The notes under the pieces are model-generated. The model made no database searches. It saw nothing but the letters and a program-made list of their open reading frames with translations, and had not been told where the DNA came from. The position numbers and the translations under genes were made by a program. A stretch of DNA of 64,000 bases. It comes from Vreelandella neptunia. Lineage in GTDB: Bacteria; Pseudomonadota; Gammaproteobacteria; Pseudomonadales; Halomonadaceae. Position 1 is the first letter of the stretch; each line of letters starts with the position of its first letter. This document shows, piece by piece, positions 37,959-46,672 of the stretch. The stretch lies in the NCBI RefSeq assembly GCF_034479615.1, contig NZ_CP140255.1:372001-436000 (forward strand), given 5' to 3'.

Positions 37959-38504
37959 ATGAACCCAAAAGTTGTGTTTCGCTGTTTCTTAATCAGTGTA
38001 TTACTTGCCGCCCCCACGCCACTTTTGCTGGCGGGGATTGTTCATTTAACCGATAGTGCCCTCGCCGAGCTGTGGATGGCCGAGCTGGCAATCAGTGGAG
38101 TTAGCGGTGTCTATATTGCCGTTGCGATAGGTAGTTTTATTGTTCTGTGTATTGGCACATTAGCGTCTGCCGCTTTTGCGCCCTCAATCGTGGTGGCGTC
38201 CGATGCTGTGGTTCGTCCCAAGCCAGCACCGCGCCAACCCCAAGCGGCCGCCCCTATGGAGGATGATGAAGAGGAAGACATCATTGATCCTAACGATGGC
38301 CGCGAAGAGGGTGAAGTGAAGTGGTTCAATACCAACAAAGGCTACGGTTTTATTACCCGCGATAATGGCGAAGATGTGTTTGTACACTTCCGTGCCATTC
38401 GTGGTCGTGGCCCGCGTATGCTGGCAGAAGGCCAAATCGTGCGTTATCACGTGATTAAAAATGAGCGTGGTTTGCAGGCCGACGATGTCAGTATTATTGA
38501 GTGA
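37959..38504 (+). CDS. Membrane-anchored cold-shock-domain protein
   Basis: A 181-residue fusion. The N terminus has two hydrophobic spans (about 6-28, VVFRCFLISVLLAAPTPLLLAG, and about 45-74, GVYIAVAIGSFIVLCIGTLASAAF). A Pro/Ala and acidic linker follows (about 85-113, including MEDDEEEDIIDPND), then a complete cold-shock domain (115-181). RNP1 is KGYGFITRD and RNP2 is DVFVHFRAI, both intact for RNA/ssDNA binding. It is much longer than the roughly 70-residue Csp proteins. The anchor would put nucleic-acid binding at the inner membrane; topology and purpose are inference. Confidence 0.85.
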   Translation: MNPKVVFRCFLISVLLAAPTPLLLAGIVHLTDSALAELWMAELAISGVSGVYIAVAIGSFIVLCIGTLASAAFAPSIVVASDAVVRPKPAPRQPQAAAPMEDDEEEDIIDPNDGREEGEVKWFNTNKGYGFITRDNGEDVFVHFRAIRGRGPRMLAEGQIVRYHVIKNERGLQADDVSIIE

Positions 38505-38538
38505 GCCTTACGGCTGGCTAAATTGAAAGTTGGTTAGC

Positions 38539-38570
38539 AAACGACCCCGCCTTGGCGGGGTCGTTTACGT
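38539..38570. terminator. Intrinsic terminator between the CSD gene and the dap block
   Basis: AAACGACCCCGC and GCGGGGTCGTTT form a perfect 12-bp stem with a CTTG loop. T and A tails on both sides suit the two convergent transcripts. Confidence 0.85.
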
Positions 38571-38583
38571 TTAAAGAGCTCGA

Positions 38584-38973
38584 TTAACGCCCTGAGTCGG
38601 GCCACTCTATTGCCCCTTCTTTGCCACCGGGCAGCACTTGCCAGAAACGGTCAGGATCATCGCCGGGGTGCCAGCCGCCCAGTGAACAACGTATTTCGGT
38701 TTGCAGCGCTTCTGCGGCCTGCTGGGCACACTCCTGGTCGGTCATCCACGGCGTGTGGTTGCTATCAAACCATAGGCTGGCAAAGCCATCAGCGGCTTTG
38801 TCTACCAGCAATACCGGCACGCAGTCGCCCTGGTATTGGCCGCGGGTTTTCCATTGGCCTTTGCCTGCAGGACTCAGCGGTGGCGCTATTAGTGTGTTTT
38901 TCAACCACTCATTGAGTGCATCAAGCGACACGCTGGCCAGGTAAATCTCTATATCGGGGTAACGCTCCATCAT
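38584..38973 (-). CDS. Hypothetical protein coupled to dapE
   Basis: A 129-residue protein that I do not recognise. Its ATG overlaps the dapE stop (ATGA), so it is translated with dapE. It begins [28 protein letters not shown] and has a Trp/Gly-rich second half ([39 protein letters not shown]). No signal, membrane span or metal motif is evident, and its relation to lysine synthesis is unknown. An adjacent second ATG (38970) could be the start instead. Confidence 0.8.
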   Translation of the reverse strand: MMERYPDIEIYLASVSLDALNEWLKNTLIAPPLSPAGKGQWKTRGQYQGDCVPVLLVDKAADGFASLWFDSNHTPWMTDQECAQQAAEALQTEIRCSLGGWHPGDDPDRFWQVLPGGKEGAIEWPDSGR

Positions 38974-40142
38974 AGGTTTACCTCGCCGGAGGAGAGCAGC
39001 GCTTGCAGCGTCGCTTCGTAAATCCGGCTTAAGTCGTCCAGATCGCTGGCGCGAACGCGCTCATTGACCTTGTGGATGGTGTCGTTGAGCGGGCCTAGCT
39101 CGACCACTTGAGCGCCAAGGGTGGCGATAAAGCGGCCATCCGAGGTGCCGCCGCTGGTAGAGAGCGCCGGGCGCTCGCCGGTCACCGCTTCAACGCCTTT
39201 AATGGCGGCGTCAACCAGCGCGCCTTCCGCGGTTAAAAACGGCTCGCCGTTGAGCGTCCAGTCTATCTGATATTCCAATCCATGCTGGTCGAGAATGGTT
39301 TCCGTGCGCGCTTTGAGCTCATCAGAGGTCACCTCGGTGGAGAAGCGAAAGTTAAACACCACTTCCACATCGCCAGGGATCACGTTGGTGGCCCCGGTGC
39401 CTGCGCGCAGATTGGAAATCTGAAAACTGGTGGCGGGGAAAAAGTCGTTGCCCGCGTCCCAATGTTCGTTGACTAGCGCATCCAGCGCTGGCATGGCCTG
39501 GTGAATGGGGTTGCGCGCTAAATGCGGATAGGCCACGTGACCCTGCACGCCTTTAATGTGCAGCGTGGCGCCCAGTGAGCCGCGGCGCCCGTTTTTTATC
39601 ACATCGCCCAGTCGTGTGGTCGAGGATGGTTCGCCGACAATGCAGTAGTCGAGGCGTTCATTACGCTCGCGCAGGTGCTCGACCACCGCGCGAGTGCCGT
39701 CGACTGCCGGGCCCTCTTCATCGGAGGTGATCAGAAAAGCAATACGGCCATCGTGATCCGGGTGGTGGGTCACAAAGCGCTCAACGGCGGTCAGCATTGA
39801 GGCCAGGCTGCCTTTCATATCAGCCGCGCCGCGCCCGCACAGCATGCCCTCGTCATCAATGCAGGGCTCGAACGGTGGGTACTGCCAGTTGGTGTAGGGG
39901 CCGCTGGGCACCACGTCGGTATGGCCCGCGAAAGCCACCACCGGGCCGTGATGGCCGCGCACCGCCCAGAAATTCTTTACGTCGCCAAACGGTAACCGCT
40001 CAATATGAAAACCGAGCGCTGCTAAGCGCTCGATCATGAGTTCCTGGCAGCCCTCGTCATCCGGTGTTACCGAGGCTCGGCTGAGCAGCTCAAAGGCGAG
40101 CGTGAGCGTCGGCGACAGTCCTTCAGGCTTAGTTGTGGGCAT
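38970..40142 (-). CDS. dapE: Succinyl-diaminopimelate desuccinylase
   Basis: Zn-dependent M20-type hydrolase releasing LL-diaminopimelate for lysine and peptidoglycan. The 390-residue protein has the metal and catalytic residues in [13 protein letters not shown] (His74, Asp76), [12 protein letters not shown] (Asp108), [11 protein letters not shown] and [12 protein letters not shown], with the last His in [14 protein letters not shown]. It overlaps dapD by 14 bases and the next unknown gene by ATGA, making a compact dapC-(arsC-like)-dapD-dapE arrangement. Confidence 0.96.
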   Translation of the reverse strand: MPTTKPEGLSPTLTLAFELLSRASVTPDDEGCQELMIERLAALGFHIERLPFGDVKNFWAVRGHHGPVVAFAGHTDVVPSGPYTNWQYPPFEPCIDDEGMLCGRGAADMKGSLASMLTAVERFVTHHPDHDGRIAFLITSDEEGPAVDGTRAVVEHLRERNERLDYCIVGEPSSTTRLGDVIKNGRRGSLGATLHIKGVQGHVAYPHLARNPIHQAMPALDALVNEHWDAGNDFFPATSFQISNLRAGTGATNVIPGDVEVVFNFRFSTEVTSDELKARTETILDQHGLEYQIDWTLNGEPFLTAEGALVDAAIKGVEAVTGERPALSTSGGTSDGRFIATLGAQVVELGPLNDTIHKVNERVRASDLDDLSRIYEATLQALLSSGEVNL

Positions 40143-41154
40143 GCAGTGCCTCGTTCAGGGCGATAGCACTTTTATTGGTCAAGCACTCAATGCGGCCATT
40201 CTGGGAGTTGCGGCGCCACAGCTGGTCGTCTTGTCCGGCCAGCTCGCGGGCGGCAACGGTGCTCACTTCCTGGCCCTGATCATCCAGTAAGGTCACTTTG
40301 GAACCAGCGGTGATGTACAGACCAGCTTCTACCGTGCAGCGGTCACCCAGCGGAATGCCAATGCCCGCATTAGCACCGATCAGGCAGCCTTCCCCGACCT
40401 TAATGACGATATTGCCACCACCTGAGAGAGTACCCATGGTGGAGCAGCCGCCGCCCAAGTCGGAGCCTTTGCCGACCATTACGCCGGCTGAGATGCGACC
40501 TTCGATCATGCCGGGGCCTTCGGCGCCTGCGTTGAAGTTGACGAAGCCTTCGTGCATGACAGTCGTGCCTTCGCCCAGATAAGCGCCGAGGCGTACGCGG
40601 GCGGTGTCTGCAATGCGGATGCCGGTAGGCACCACGTAGTCAGTCATTTTGGGGAATTTATCCACACAGTCGACAGACAGCGCGCGGCCCTCCATACGCG
40701 CCTTCAGGCGGCGTGTAGGCAGCTCTTCAATGTCGATGGCGCCTTCGTTGGTCCAGGCAATATTGCGCAGCAGGCCAAACATGCCGGTAAGATCGAGACC
40801 ATGAGGTTTGACCAATCGGTGGGACAGCAGGTGGAGCTTTAAATACACCTCTGGCGCGGTTTGTGGCGCTTCGTCGCTCTCCAGGAACATCGCGACCAGC
40901 GGGCGCTGGCTGGCAGAGAGCGCTTCGGCAAGCTCTGCCTGGGCTGAGTGCCCCGCGGCTTCTAACGCTTTAGCCAAGCGTGTGCAGTCTTCGGGCAAAA
41001 AGCTGATGGCGGCGTTGCCTTGGGGGGCGTCCAGAGCCTGTTTAGCGGCTTCCACCAGGCTGGCTGGTGGGTTGAGCAGCGGCGCCGGATAGTAGATTTC
41101 CAGCCAGTCGCCCTGGGTGTTTTGAGTGCCGATTCCAAGCGCAAAGCTCAGCAT
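40129..41154 (-). CDS. dapD: Tetrahydrodipicolinate N-succinyltransferase (long pseudomonad type)
   Basis: Transfers succinyl from succinyl-CoA to tetrahydrodipicolinate. At 341 residues it belongs to the longer type (as in Pseudomonas), not the roughly 274-residue E. coli type. The C-terminal left-handed beta-helix is visible as hexapeptide-like turns ([65 protein letters not shown]). Its 3' end overlaps dapE. Upstream lies a spacer made of tandem repeats. Confidence 0.95.
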   Translation of the reverse strand: MLSFALGIGTQNTQGDWLEIYYPAPLLNPPASLVEAAKQALDAPQGNAAISFLPEDCTRLAKALEAAGHSAQAELAEALSASQRPLVAMFLESDEAPQTAPEVYLKLHLLSHRLVKPHGLDLTGMFGLLRNIAWTNEGAIDIEELPTRRLKARMEGRALSVDCVDKFPKMTDYVVPTGIRIADTARVRLGAYLGEGTTVMHEGFVNFNAGAEGPGMIEGRISAGVMVGKGSDLGGGCSTMGTLSGGGNIVIKVGEGCLIGANAGIGIPLGDRCTVEAGLYITAGSKVTLLDDQGQEVSTVAARELAGQDDQLWRRNSQNGRIECLTNKSAIALNEALHAHN

Positions 41155-41202
41155 AAGAAGTTGTCCTGTAGTGATAAGTAGTGAAGAGGAGTGGGTAAAG
41201 CC

Positions 41203-41282
41203 AAGGTACCTAGGTGCTAAAGTACTTAGTTGCTCATGTATCTAGCTGCTTAAGCGCTTGGCCACTTGAGTACTTAGCCGAG
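41203..41282. repeat. Degenerate 16-bp tandem repeat, five units
   Basis: Five consecutive 16-mers start at 41203, 41219, 41235, 41251 and 41267: AAGGTACCTAGGTGCT, AAAGTACTTAGTTGCT, CATGTATCTAGCTGCT, TAAGCGCTTGGCCACT, TGAGTACTTAGCCGAG. They share an AGTACTTAG-N-TGCT pattern with a palindromic AGTACT core. The array fills the gap before dapD, and the last unit supplies the stop codon of the ArsC-like gene. Just upstream (41169-41198) GTAGTGATAA, GTAGTGAAGA and GGAGTGGGTA suggest a further 10-bp repeat. Confidence 0.7.
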
Positions 41283-41615
41283 CTGGTCGTAATCGCCCTC
41301 GCTGTAGCCGACCAAGATAGTGGAGTCGTCTACTTCCAGCAGCGGCCGCTTCAGCAGCGTGGGGTATTTCATCATTAGTTGGCGAGCCGAGTTGGCGTCG
41401 TAATCTTTTTCCTCATCGGAAAGTTCGCGCCAGGTTTTGCTGCGTTTATTAATGACTTCCACAAGCGGTACACGATGTAAAATGTGTTCTAGTAGCGCCG
41501 CAGAGAGACCATCTTTGCGCAGATCGTGGGTTTTATACAGCAGCGCTTTTTCATCCAACGCTTTACGCGCTTTGCAGCAGGTATCGCAGTTATCGATGAT
41601 ATACAGCGTCAGCAT
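41274..41615 (-). CDS. ArsC/Spx-family protein, YffB-like
   Basis: A 113-residue thioredoxin-fold protein of the ArsC/Spx superfamily. It starts MLTLYIIDNCDTCCKARKAL with Cys residues at 10, 13 and 14. The later KRSKTWRELSDEEKDYD and MMKYPTLLKRPLLEVDD match E. coli YffB, which also sits next to dapE. The extra Cys residues make a CxxC pair where E. coli YffB has a single Cys. Arsenate reductase activity is not implied; GSH-dependent thiol reductase is the usual guess. It lies between dapC and dapD on the same strand. Confidence 0.85.
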   Translation of the reverse strand: MLTLYIIDNCDTCCKARKALDEKALLYKTHDLRKDGLSAALLEHILHRVPLVEVINKRSKTWRELSDEEKDYDANSARQLMMKYPTLLKRPLLEVDDSTILVGYSEGDYDQLG

Positions 41616-41650
41616 ACGACCTCCTGAGAATGTTGAACCAGAAAATGTTG

Positions 41651-42847
41651 TTAACCGCGCTCGACGAGATGGCGAATTCGTTGGGCGGCTTCAAGGGTGG
41701 GCGCTAATTCAGCCACCAGCGCTAGGCGCAAACGTCCTGCGCCGGGGTTAACGCCATTTTCACCCGTGCGTCCCATTAGGCTGCCGGGCAGTACGCTAAC
41801 GTGCTGCTCGGCAAACAGCCTCTGAGTAAAGGCAATATCGTCACCACCGGGCACCGCAGGCCATAGGTAAAAGCTAGCTTGTGGCGCGGGAAAATCCATG
41901 ATCGGGGCGAGCACCTCCGTGACCGCGCTAAATTTTTCGCGGTAGGCGTCGCGGTTGGCGCGCACGTGCTGCTCATCCTGCCATGCGGCGATGGAGGCGT
42001 GCTGAAGCGGTAGCGACATAGCACAGCCGTGGTAAGTGCGGTAACGCTTAAACGGGGTGAGCAGTGCCGCATCCCCCGCCACAAAGCCCGAGCGCAGGCC
42101 CGGCAGGTTGGAGCGCTTGGAGAGCGAGTGAAAGACCACGCAGCGCCGGTAATCATCACGACCCAGCTCGGCACAAGCTTGCAGCAGCCCAGGCGGTGGG
42201 GCTGTTTCGTCGAGGTAGAGCTCCGAGTAGCACTCGTCCGAGGCGATAATAAAGTCGTGTGCGTCGGCGAGGGCAATCAGCTGCTTAAATTCATCAAGGG
42301 GCGTGACCGCACCGGTGGGGTTGCCCGGCGAGCAGATAAAGACGATTTGCACATCGCGCCACGTAGCGGCAGGCACGGCGCTAACGTCGGGCCGAAAATT
42401 ATTCTCAGCGGTACAGTCTAAATAGAGCGGCTCGCCGCCTGCCAGCAGCGTCGCACCTTCGTAGATTTGATAAAACGGATTGGGCACCGCGACTTTCGCC
42501 GGGCGGCTGCGATCCAGCGCCGCCTGTACAAAGGCAAAAATGGCTTCCCGAGTGCCGTTAACGGGCACCACGTGGCGTTCGCTGTCGAGTTCGCGCAGTT
42601 GAAAGCGTTGGCTTGCCCAGCTGGCGATGGTTTGTCGGAGCGCTGGCAGGCCATTGGTCGCAGGATAACGGGCCATTTCCAGTTGGTGCGCCACCAGCGC
42701 TTCAAGCGCCGCTGGGTAGGGCGCGTGCTGGGGTTCGCCAATGGTCAGCGGGATATGCGCCAGGTTGGCTGGAGGCGTTAGGTCGGCTTTCAGCGCAGCC
42801 AGCTTTTCAAACGGGTAGGGATGCAGGGCGTCGAGGTCGGCGTTCAT
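41651..42847 (-). CDS. dapC: Succinyldiaminopimelate transaminase
   Basis: PLP aminotransferase making N-succinyl-LL-diaminopimelate. The 398-residue class I fold shows LTIGEPQHAPYP, YPATNGLPALRQTIASW, the PLP-contacting FICSPGNPTGAV, DECYSELY, and the Schiff-base Lys in VFHSLSKRSNLPGLRSGF. Adjacency to dapD and dapE and to glnD-map, the pseudomonad arrangement, makes DapC more likely than another aspartate-type aminotransferase. It has its own promoter-like sequence 37 bp upstream. Confidence 0.93.
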   Translation of the reverse strand: MNADLDALHPYPFEKLAALKADLTPPANLAHIPLTIGEPQHAPYPAALEALVAHQLEMARYPATNGLPALRQTIASWASQRFQLRELDSERHVVPVNGTREAIFAFVQAALDRSRPAKVAVPNPFYQIYEGATLLAGGEPLYLDCTAENNFRPDVSAVPAATWRDVQIVFICSPGNPTGAVTPLDEFKQLIALADAHDFIIASDECYSELYLDETAPPPGLLQACAELGRDDYRRCVVFHSLSKRSNLPGLRSGFVAGDAALLTPFKRYRTYHGCAMSLPLQHASIAAWQDEQHVRANRDAYREKFSAVTEVLAPIMDFPAPQASFYLWPAVPGGDDIAFTQRLFAEQHVSVLPGSLMGRTGENGVNPGAGRLRLALVAELAPTLEAAQRIRHLVERG

Positions 42848-42883
42848 GATGTGTCCGTTGATGGCTGGCGGCGTAAACCGTCG

Positions 42884-42912
42884 ATTATAGGCAAGCCCAG
42901 GTGCAGGCTCAA
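42884..42912 (-). promoter_or_regulatory. Candidate sigma-70 promoter of dapC
   Basis: On the minus strand TTGAGC (42912-42907), a 17-bp spacer, then a perfect TATAAT (42889-42884). The predicted transcript starts about 30 nt before the dapC ATG, downstream of the structured element at 42951-43104. Confidence 0.7.
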
Positions 42913-42950
42913 ACCTAACCGGGCGATCAGAGTTCTCGAGCAGGCTTGTC

Positions 42951-43104
42951 GGTGCCGAGGGCAGGTTTCCGCGAGGGCGCTGTGATCCCGTCCGTGGGCG
43001 CTACTTTCGACATCTGACCGCCATGGATGGCGGAAATGCCGGAATTGTCGGGAACAATTTCCGGCCATGTCGAAAGACCCTCGCTCCAACCTGCCCTTGG
43101 CACC
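42951..43104. other. 154-bp nested inverted-repeat element (branched RNA fold) between glnD and dapC
   Basis: Helices read on the plus strand: P1, 42951-42967 with 43088-43104 (17 pairs, one G-T). A symmetrical TCC/TCC internal loop follows, then P2, 42971-42977 with 43078-43084 (7 perfect). P3 is 43004-43013 with 43067-43076 (10 perfect, CTTTCGACAT/ATGTCGAAAG). Inside P3 are two hairpins: P4 43018-43033 (CCGCCA-TGGA-TGGCGG) and P5 43038-43065 (11 pairs with one bulge). The 26 nt between P2 and P3 may form a further small hairpin. Either strand could fold. No T-run follows on either side. No known riboswitch core was recognised. Confidence 0.8.
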
Positions 43105-43136
43105 TAGTTACCTGCACTCTTAAACGCAGTTGTTTC

Positions 43137-45812
43137 TTAAACCCCCAATACCTCAATCAGACGTTCGCGCAGCTGCTGCTGGCGCTCGGGGTCGGTCAGC
43201 GGTTCGCCTGCTTTGGTGGTGATGAAAAAGACGTCTTCTACCCGTTCACCGAGGGTGGCGATTTTTGCCGCGGACAGCGAGATGTCCTGCTCCATAAAGA
43301 TACGTCCCACCCGGGCCAGCAGGCCGGGACGGTCGGGAGCCGTTAGCTCTAGCAGCGTGCGCTCATTGGCCGGATCCTGCTCAATTAGCACCTCCGTGGG
43401 CACCTTGAAGTGCTTGAGCTGGCGCGGCGTGTGGCGGGTGACGATGTCCGGATAGTCGTCCGGGTCATCAAGCTCTTCCACCAGGTGTTGGCGCATCTCT
43501 TCGATGTGGCTTGGGTCACGAATGGGCTGGCCATGGTTGTCGAGCACGATAAAGGTATTCAGCGTCCAATCGTTGTGGGAGGTCGCAATGCGCGCATCGT
43601 GAATCGAGAGCCCCAACTGCTCCATTGCAGCGGCGGTAGCCGCGAAAAGGTCATCCACCGAGCGGGTATGGATAAACACTTTGGTGCCACCTTCGGACAT
43701 GTCCGCAGTCGGTGCGCTGATCAACACCAGCGGCAGCGGTGACTGGTTGTGATTGAGAATGCCCTGGGTCTGCCAAACGATTTCGCTGGGCGCGTACTGC
43801 AGGAAGTAGTCTTCCCCTAGCGATTCCCAAAGATGATCGATTTGCTCACGATTAACGCCGATGGTCTGCAGCAAAGAGCGTGCTTCGGTGCGCGTTTCCC
43901 GCACCCAGTCGTCGCGGTCGGGCGGATTGTTCAGGCCGCGGCGCAGGGCGCGCTTGGTTTCAGCGTGTAGTTGGCGCAGCAGCGATGCCCGCCAGCCGTT
44001 CCACAGCGTGGGGTTGGTGGCATTAATGTCGGCCACGGTGAGCACGTAAAGGTAGTCCAGCCGCGTTTCGTTACGCACGATCAGGGCAAAATCACGAATC
44101 ACATCGGGGTCGCTGATGTCGCGCTTTTGCGCGGTCATCGACATCAATAGATGGTGCTCAACCAGCCAACTGACCAGATTAGTGTCGTGGGGCGAGACGT
44201 GGTGGCGCTGGCAAAAATGCTCAACGTCCCGGGCGCCGATTTCCGAGTGGTCGCCGCCGCGGCCCTTGCCAATGTCGTGAAACAGCCCAGCAATCCATAA
44301 CAGGTCGAGTTTGGGCAACTGCTGCATCAAGGCCACTGCCACAGGAAAGTCACCTTTCGCTTCCGGTTTGCGGAAATTGTGCAGAAATTTGAGCAGCAGC
44401 AGGGTGTGAGCATCGACCGTGTAGATGTGAAACAGGTCGTGCTGCATCAGCCCTATGGCGCGGCCAAATTCAGGCAGGTATTTGCCCAGAATGCCGTAAC
44501 GGTTCATGCGCCGCAGCTGGCGGGGCACGTTGCCGGGGGCGCGCATAATGGCCATAAATAGTCGCTGATGGCGCGGATCTTCCCGGTAGTGGTCGTCGAT
44601 CTGGTGGCGATGATCGCGAATTAGCCGGATAGTGTCTGCCCGCACTCCTTCGATTTCGGGGTGCTTGGCCATCAACAGGAATAGCTCTAGCATCGCCGCA
44701 GGGCGCTCGCGGAAAAGCGTCCGCGAGCGCACCTGGATATAGCCGCCTTTGGTCTCAAAACGCTCGTTGAGTTTGACGGTTTCCAGCGCCTCTTTGCCGC
44801 GCAGGATGACCTCGTCAAAGTGCTGCAGCAGCATATCGTTAAGTCCTGCCAGCGCGGTGACGTGCCGGTAGTAGCGCTTCATAAACTGCTCAACCGCCAG
44901 GCGTTCCGGCGTATCGCGGAAACCAAACATTTCGGCGATGGTGCGCTGGTGGTCAAACAGCAGGCGGTCTTCGGCGCGGTCAGTAATCATATGCAGGGCA
45001 TAGCGCACCTGCCACAAGAACGCCTGCCCCTGGCTTAAAATGCGCAGTTCGGCATCGTTCATAAAGCCGTTGGCGACGATGTCGGTGTACTGCTCGGTAC
45101 CGAAGTGGCGCTTGGCCACCCAGCCGATCATCTGGATATCCCGTAGTCCGCCAGGGGAGCTTTTGAGGTTCGGTTCTAAGTGGTACTCGGAGTTGTTGTA
45201 GCGGTAGTGGCGCGAAATCTGCTCCTGCCACTTGGCTTCAAAAAAGCGATCCGCGGGCCAAATGTGCTCGGCGCTGAGGCGTTCGCGCATCGCTTCGCGC
45301 AGGCTTTCTGGCCCCGCAATCAGGCGAGATTCGAGCAGGTTGGTGATCACCGTGACATCCGCTTCGGCTTCCCGCTCACAGTCGCTAAGCGAGCGAACGC
45401 TATGACCAATTTCCAGGCCAATATCCCACAAGAAGGTGATAAAGGCGGTTAGCGGTTCGCGATAGGCGGTGTCGTCGTCCTGCTCCAGCAGTAGCAGCAG
45501 ATCGATATCCGAATGGGGGTGTAGCTCACCACGGCCATAGCCGCCGACTGCCACCAGCGCAATGCCATCATCGGGCCACTCATGCTGCGCCCAGGCAATC
45601 GCCAGTAGCTGATCCAGGTACCAGGCGCGGCCGCGCACAAGGTCGCGGATGTCCGCACCGGCGCGGAACTGGTCGTCCAGGCGCGCCTGTAGCTCGCGCA
45701 GCGCGGCCTTGAAGGGCGCTACCGGCGAACGTGAGCCGGCAAGCTCGGTACGGAAAAGATCCAGGTCGAAAAGCGTGGTGTCCGGCTCAAACCGGTGGTG
45801 GTGTAATAGCAT
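43137..45812 (-). CDS. glnD: Bifunctional uridylyltransferase/uridylyl-removing enzyme GlnD
   Basis: Nitrogen sensor that uridylylates or deuridylylates PII according to glutamine. The 891 residues show the nucleotidyltransferase motif VGGYGRGELHPHSDIDLLLLLE (89-110), the PII-uridylyltransferase region (LEPNLKSSPGGLRDIQMIGW), an HD hydrolase motif (AGLFHDIGKGRGGDHSEIGARDVEHF, about 515-540) and two C-terminal ACT domains that bind glutamine (second at LTAPDRPGLLARVGRIFMEQDISL). Its ATG overlaps the map stop by one base. The gene is followed by the structured element before dapC. Confidence 0.96.
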   Translation of the reverse strand: MLLHHHRFEPDTTLFDLDLFRTELAGSRSPVAPFKAALRELQARLDDQFRAGADIRDLVRGRAWYLDQLLAIAWAQHEWPDDGIALVAVGGYGRGELHPHSDIDLLLLLEQDDDTAYREPLTAFITFLWDIGLEIGHSVRSLSDCEREAEADVTVITNLLESRLIAGPESLREAMRERLSAEHIWPADRFFEAKWQEQISRHYRYNNSEYHLEPNLKSSPGGLRDIQMIGWVAKRHFGTEQYTDIVANGFMNDAELRILSQGQAFLWQVRYALHMITDRAEDRLLFDHQRTIAEMFGFRDTPERLAVEQFMKRYYRHVTALAGLNDMLLQHFDEVILRGKEALETVKLNERFETKGGYIQVRSRTLFRERPAAMLELFLLMAKHPEIEGVRADTIRLIRDHRHQIDDHYREDPRHQRLFMAIMRAPGNVPRQLRRMNRYGILGKYLPEFGRAIGLMQHDLFHIYTVDAHTLLLLKFLHNFRKPEAKGDFPVAVALMQQLPKLDLLWIAGLFHDIGKGRGGDHSEIGARDVEHFCQRHHVSPHDTNLVSWLVEHHLLMSMTAQKRDISDPDVIRDFALIVRNETRLDYLYVLTVADINATNPTLWNGWRASLLRQLHAETKRALRRGLNNPPDRDDWVRETRTEARSLLQTIGVNREQIDHLWESLGEDYFLQYAPSEIVWQTQGILNHNQSPLPLVLISAPTADMSEGGTKVFIHTRSVDDLFAATAAAMEQLGLSIHDARIATSHNDWTLNTFIVLDNHGQPIRDPSHIEEMRQHLVEELDDPDDYPDIVTRHTPRQLKHFKVPTEVLIEQDPANERTLLELTAPDRPGLLARVGRIFMEQDISLSAAKIATLGERVEDVFFITTKAGEPLTDPERQQQLRERLIEVLGV

Positions 45813-46603
45813 CAGTTGGTTAGAAAACTGAAGTCTTCATCGCCACGCGCGGTCAGTACTTCTACACCGCCCTCGGTCACTAGCAGCGTATGTTCCCACT
45901 GCGCTGAAAGGCTGCGATCTTTGGTGACGGCGGTCCAGCCATCGCGTAGCACCTTGGTTTTATACCCGCCAACGTTAATCATCGGCTCGATGGTAAAGCA
46001 CATGCCTGCGGCGAGCTTAATGTCGGCATCCGGTGCGTAGCCGTCGTAGTGTAAAAACTGCGGCTCTTCGTGGAATTCGGCGCCGATGCCGTGGCCGCAG
46101 AAGTCCCGAACGACGGAGTAGCCGTTGCTTTCGGCATGTTTTTGAATCACGCGGGCAAGCTCTGAGAGGCGCACGCCAGGCTTCACCAGCTCGATACTTT
46201 TATACAGGCACTCCTGAGTAATGCGGCACAGCCTTTCGCCCTGGATGGTCTCACCCACAACGAACATTACGCTGGAGTCGCCGTGGTAGCCGTCGGTGGT
46301 CTTAACGGTGATATCCAGGTTCATGATGTCGCCATTTTTGAGCTTCTTGGCGTCGTCGGGGATGCCGTGGCACACCACATGGTTGATCGACGTGCAGGTC
46401 GCTTTGGGAAAACCATGGTAGTTCAGCGGTGCAGGGGTCGAGCCCAGCTCGTTAACAATATACTCATGACAGAGACGGTCAATTTCCCCCGTGCTAATGC
46501 CTGCCTGGATATGGGGGGTGATCATTTCAATCACGCTAGCCGCTTGGCGCCCGGCTTCGCGCATGTGTTCGATTTCAGAAGGCGTCTTGATAGGAACGTT
46601 CAT
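45812..46603 (-). CDS. map: Methionine aminopeptidase, type I
   Basis: Removes N-terminal Met from nascent proteins. The protein is 263 residues from ATG 46603 (MNVPIKTPSEIEHMREAGR); the longer frame upstream enters the rpsB leader. Metal ligands are visible: Asp97 in MNLDITV, Asp109 in DGYHGDSS, His in DFCGHGIGAEFHEEP, Glu in CFTIEPMINVG and Glu in WEHTLLVTEGGVEVLT. It is divergent from rpsB and coupled to glnD, a conserved arrangement. Confidence 0.96.
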   Translation of the reverse strand: MNVPIKTPSEIEHMREAGRQAASVIEMITPHIQAGISTGEIDRLCHEYIVNELGSTPAPLNYHGFPKATCTSINHVVCHGIPDDAKKLKNGDIMNLDITVKTTDGYHGDSSVMFVVGETIQGERLCRITQECLYKSIELVKPGVRLSELARVIQKHAESNGYSVVRDFCGHGIGAEFHEEPQFLHYDGYAPDADIKLAAGMCFTIEPMINVGGYKTKVLRDGWTAVTKDRSLSAQWEHTLLVTEGGVEVLTARGDEDFSFLTN

Positions 46604-46632
46604 GAATGCTCGATATGAATGCAGAATGGAAA

Positions 46633-46660
46633 ATTGAATGGCGCAATTTAAGACCGTCAA
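46633..46660 (-). promoter_or_regulatory. Candidate promoter of map-glnD
   Basis: On the minus strand TTGACG (46660-46655), a 16-bp spacer and TTCAAT (46638-46633), giving a leader of about 20 nt before the map ATG. The -35 is good and the -10 moderate. Confidence 0.45.
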
Positions 46661-46672
46661 ACGGGGTGCGAC

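Noticed and set aside
41203..41282. CRISPR array
   Set aside because: Units are contiguous and diverged with no unique spacers, and no cas genes are present.
42844..43089. 81-residue minus-strand open frame across the glnD-dapC gap
   Set aside because: It runs through the arms of the inverted-repeat element, has no good ribosome site and overlaps the dapC promoter; structure explains the sequence better than coding.
42951..43104. Lysine riboswitch controlling dapC
   Set aside because: No lysine-box core was recognised, and the dapC promoter lies downstream, so the element would not be on the dapC transcript.
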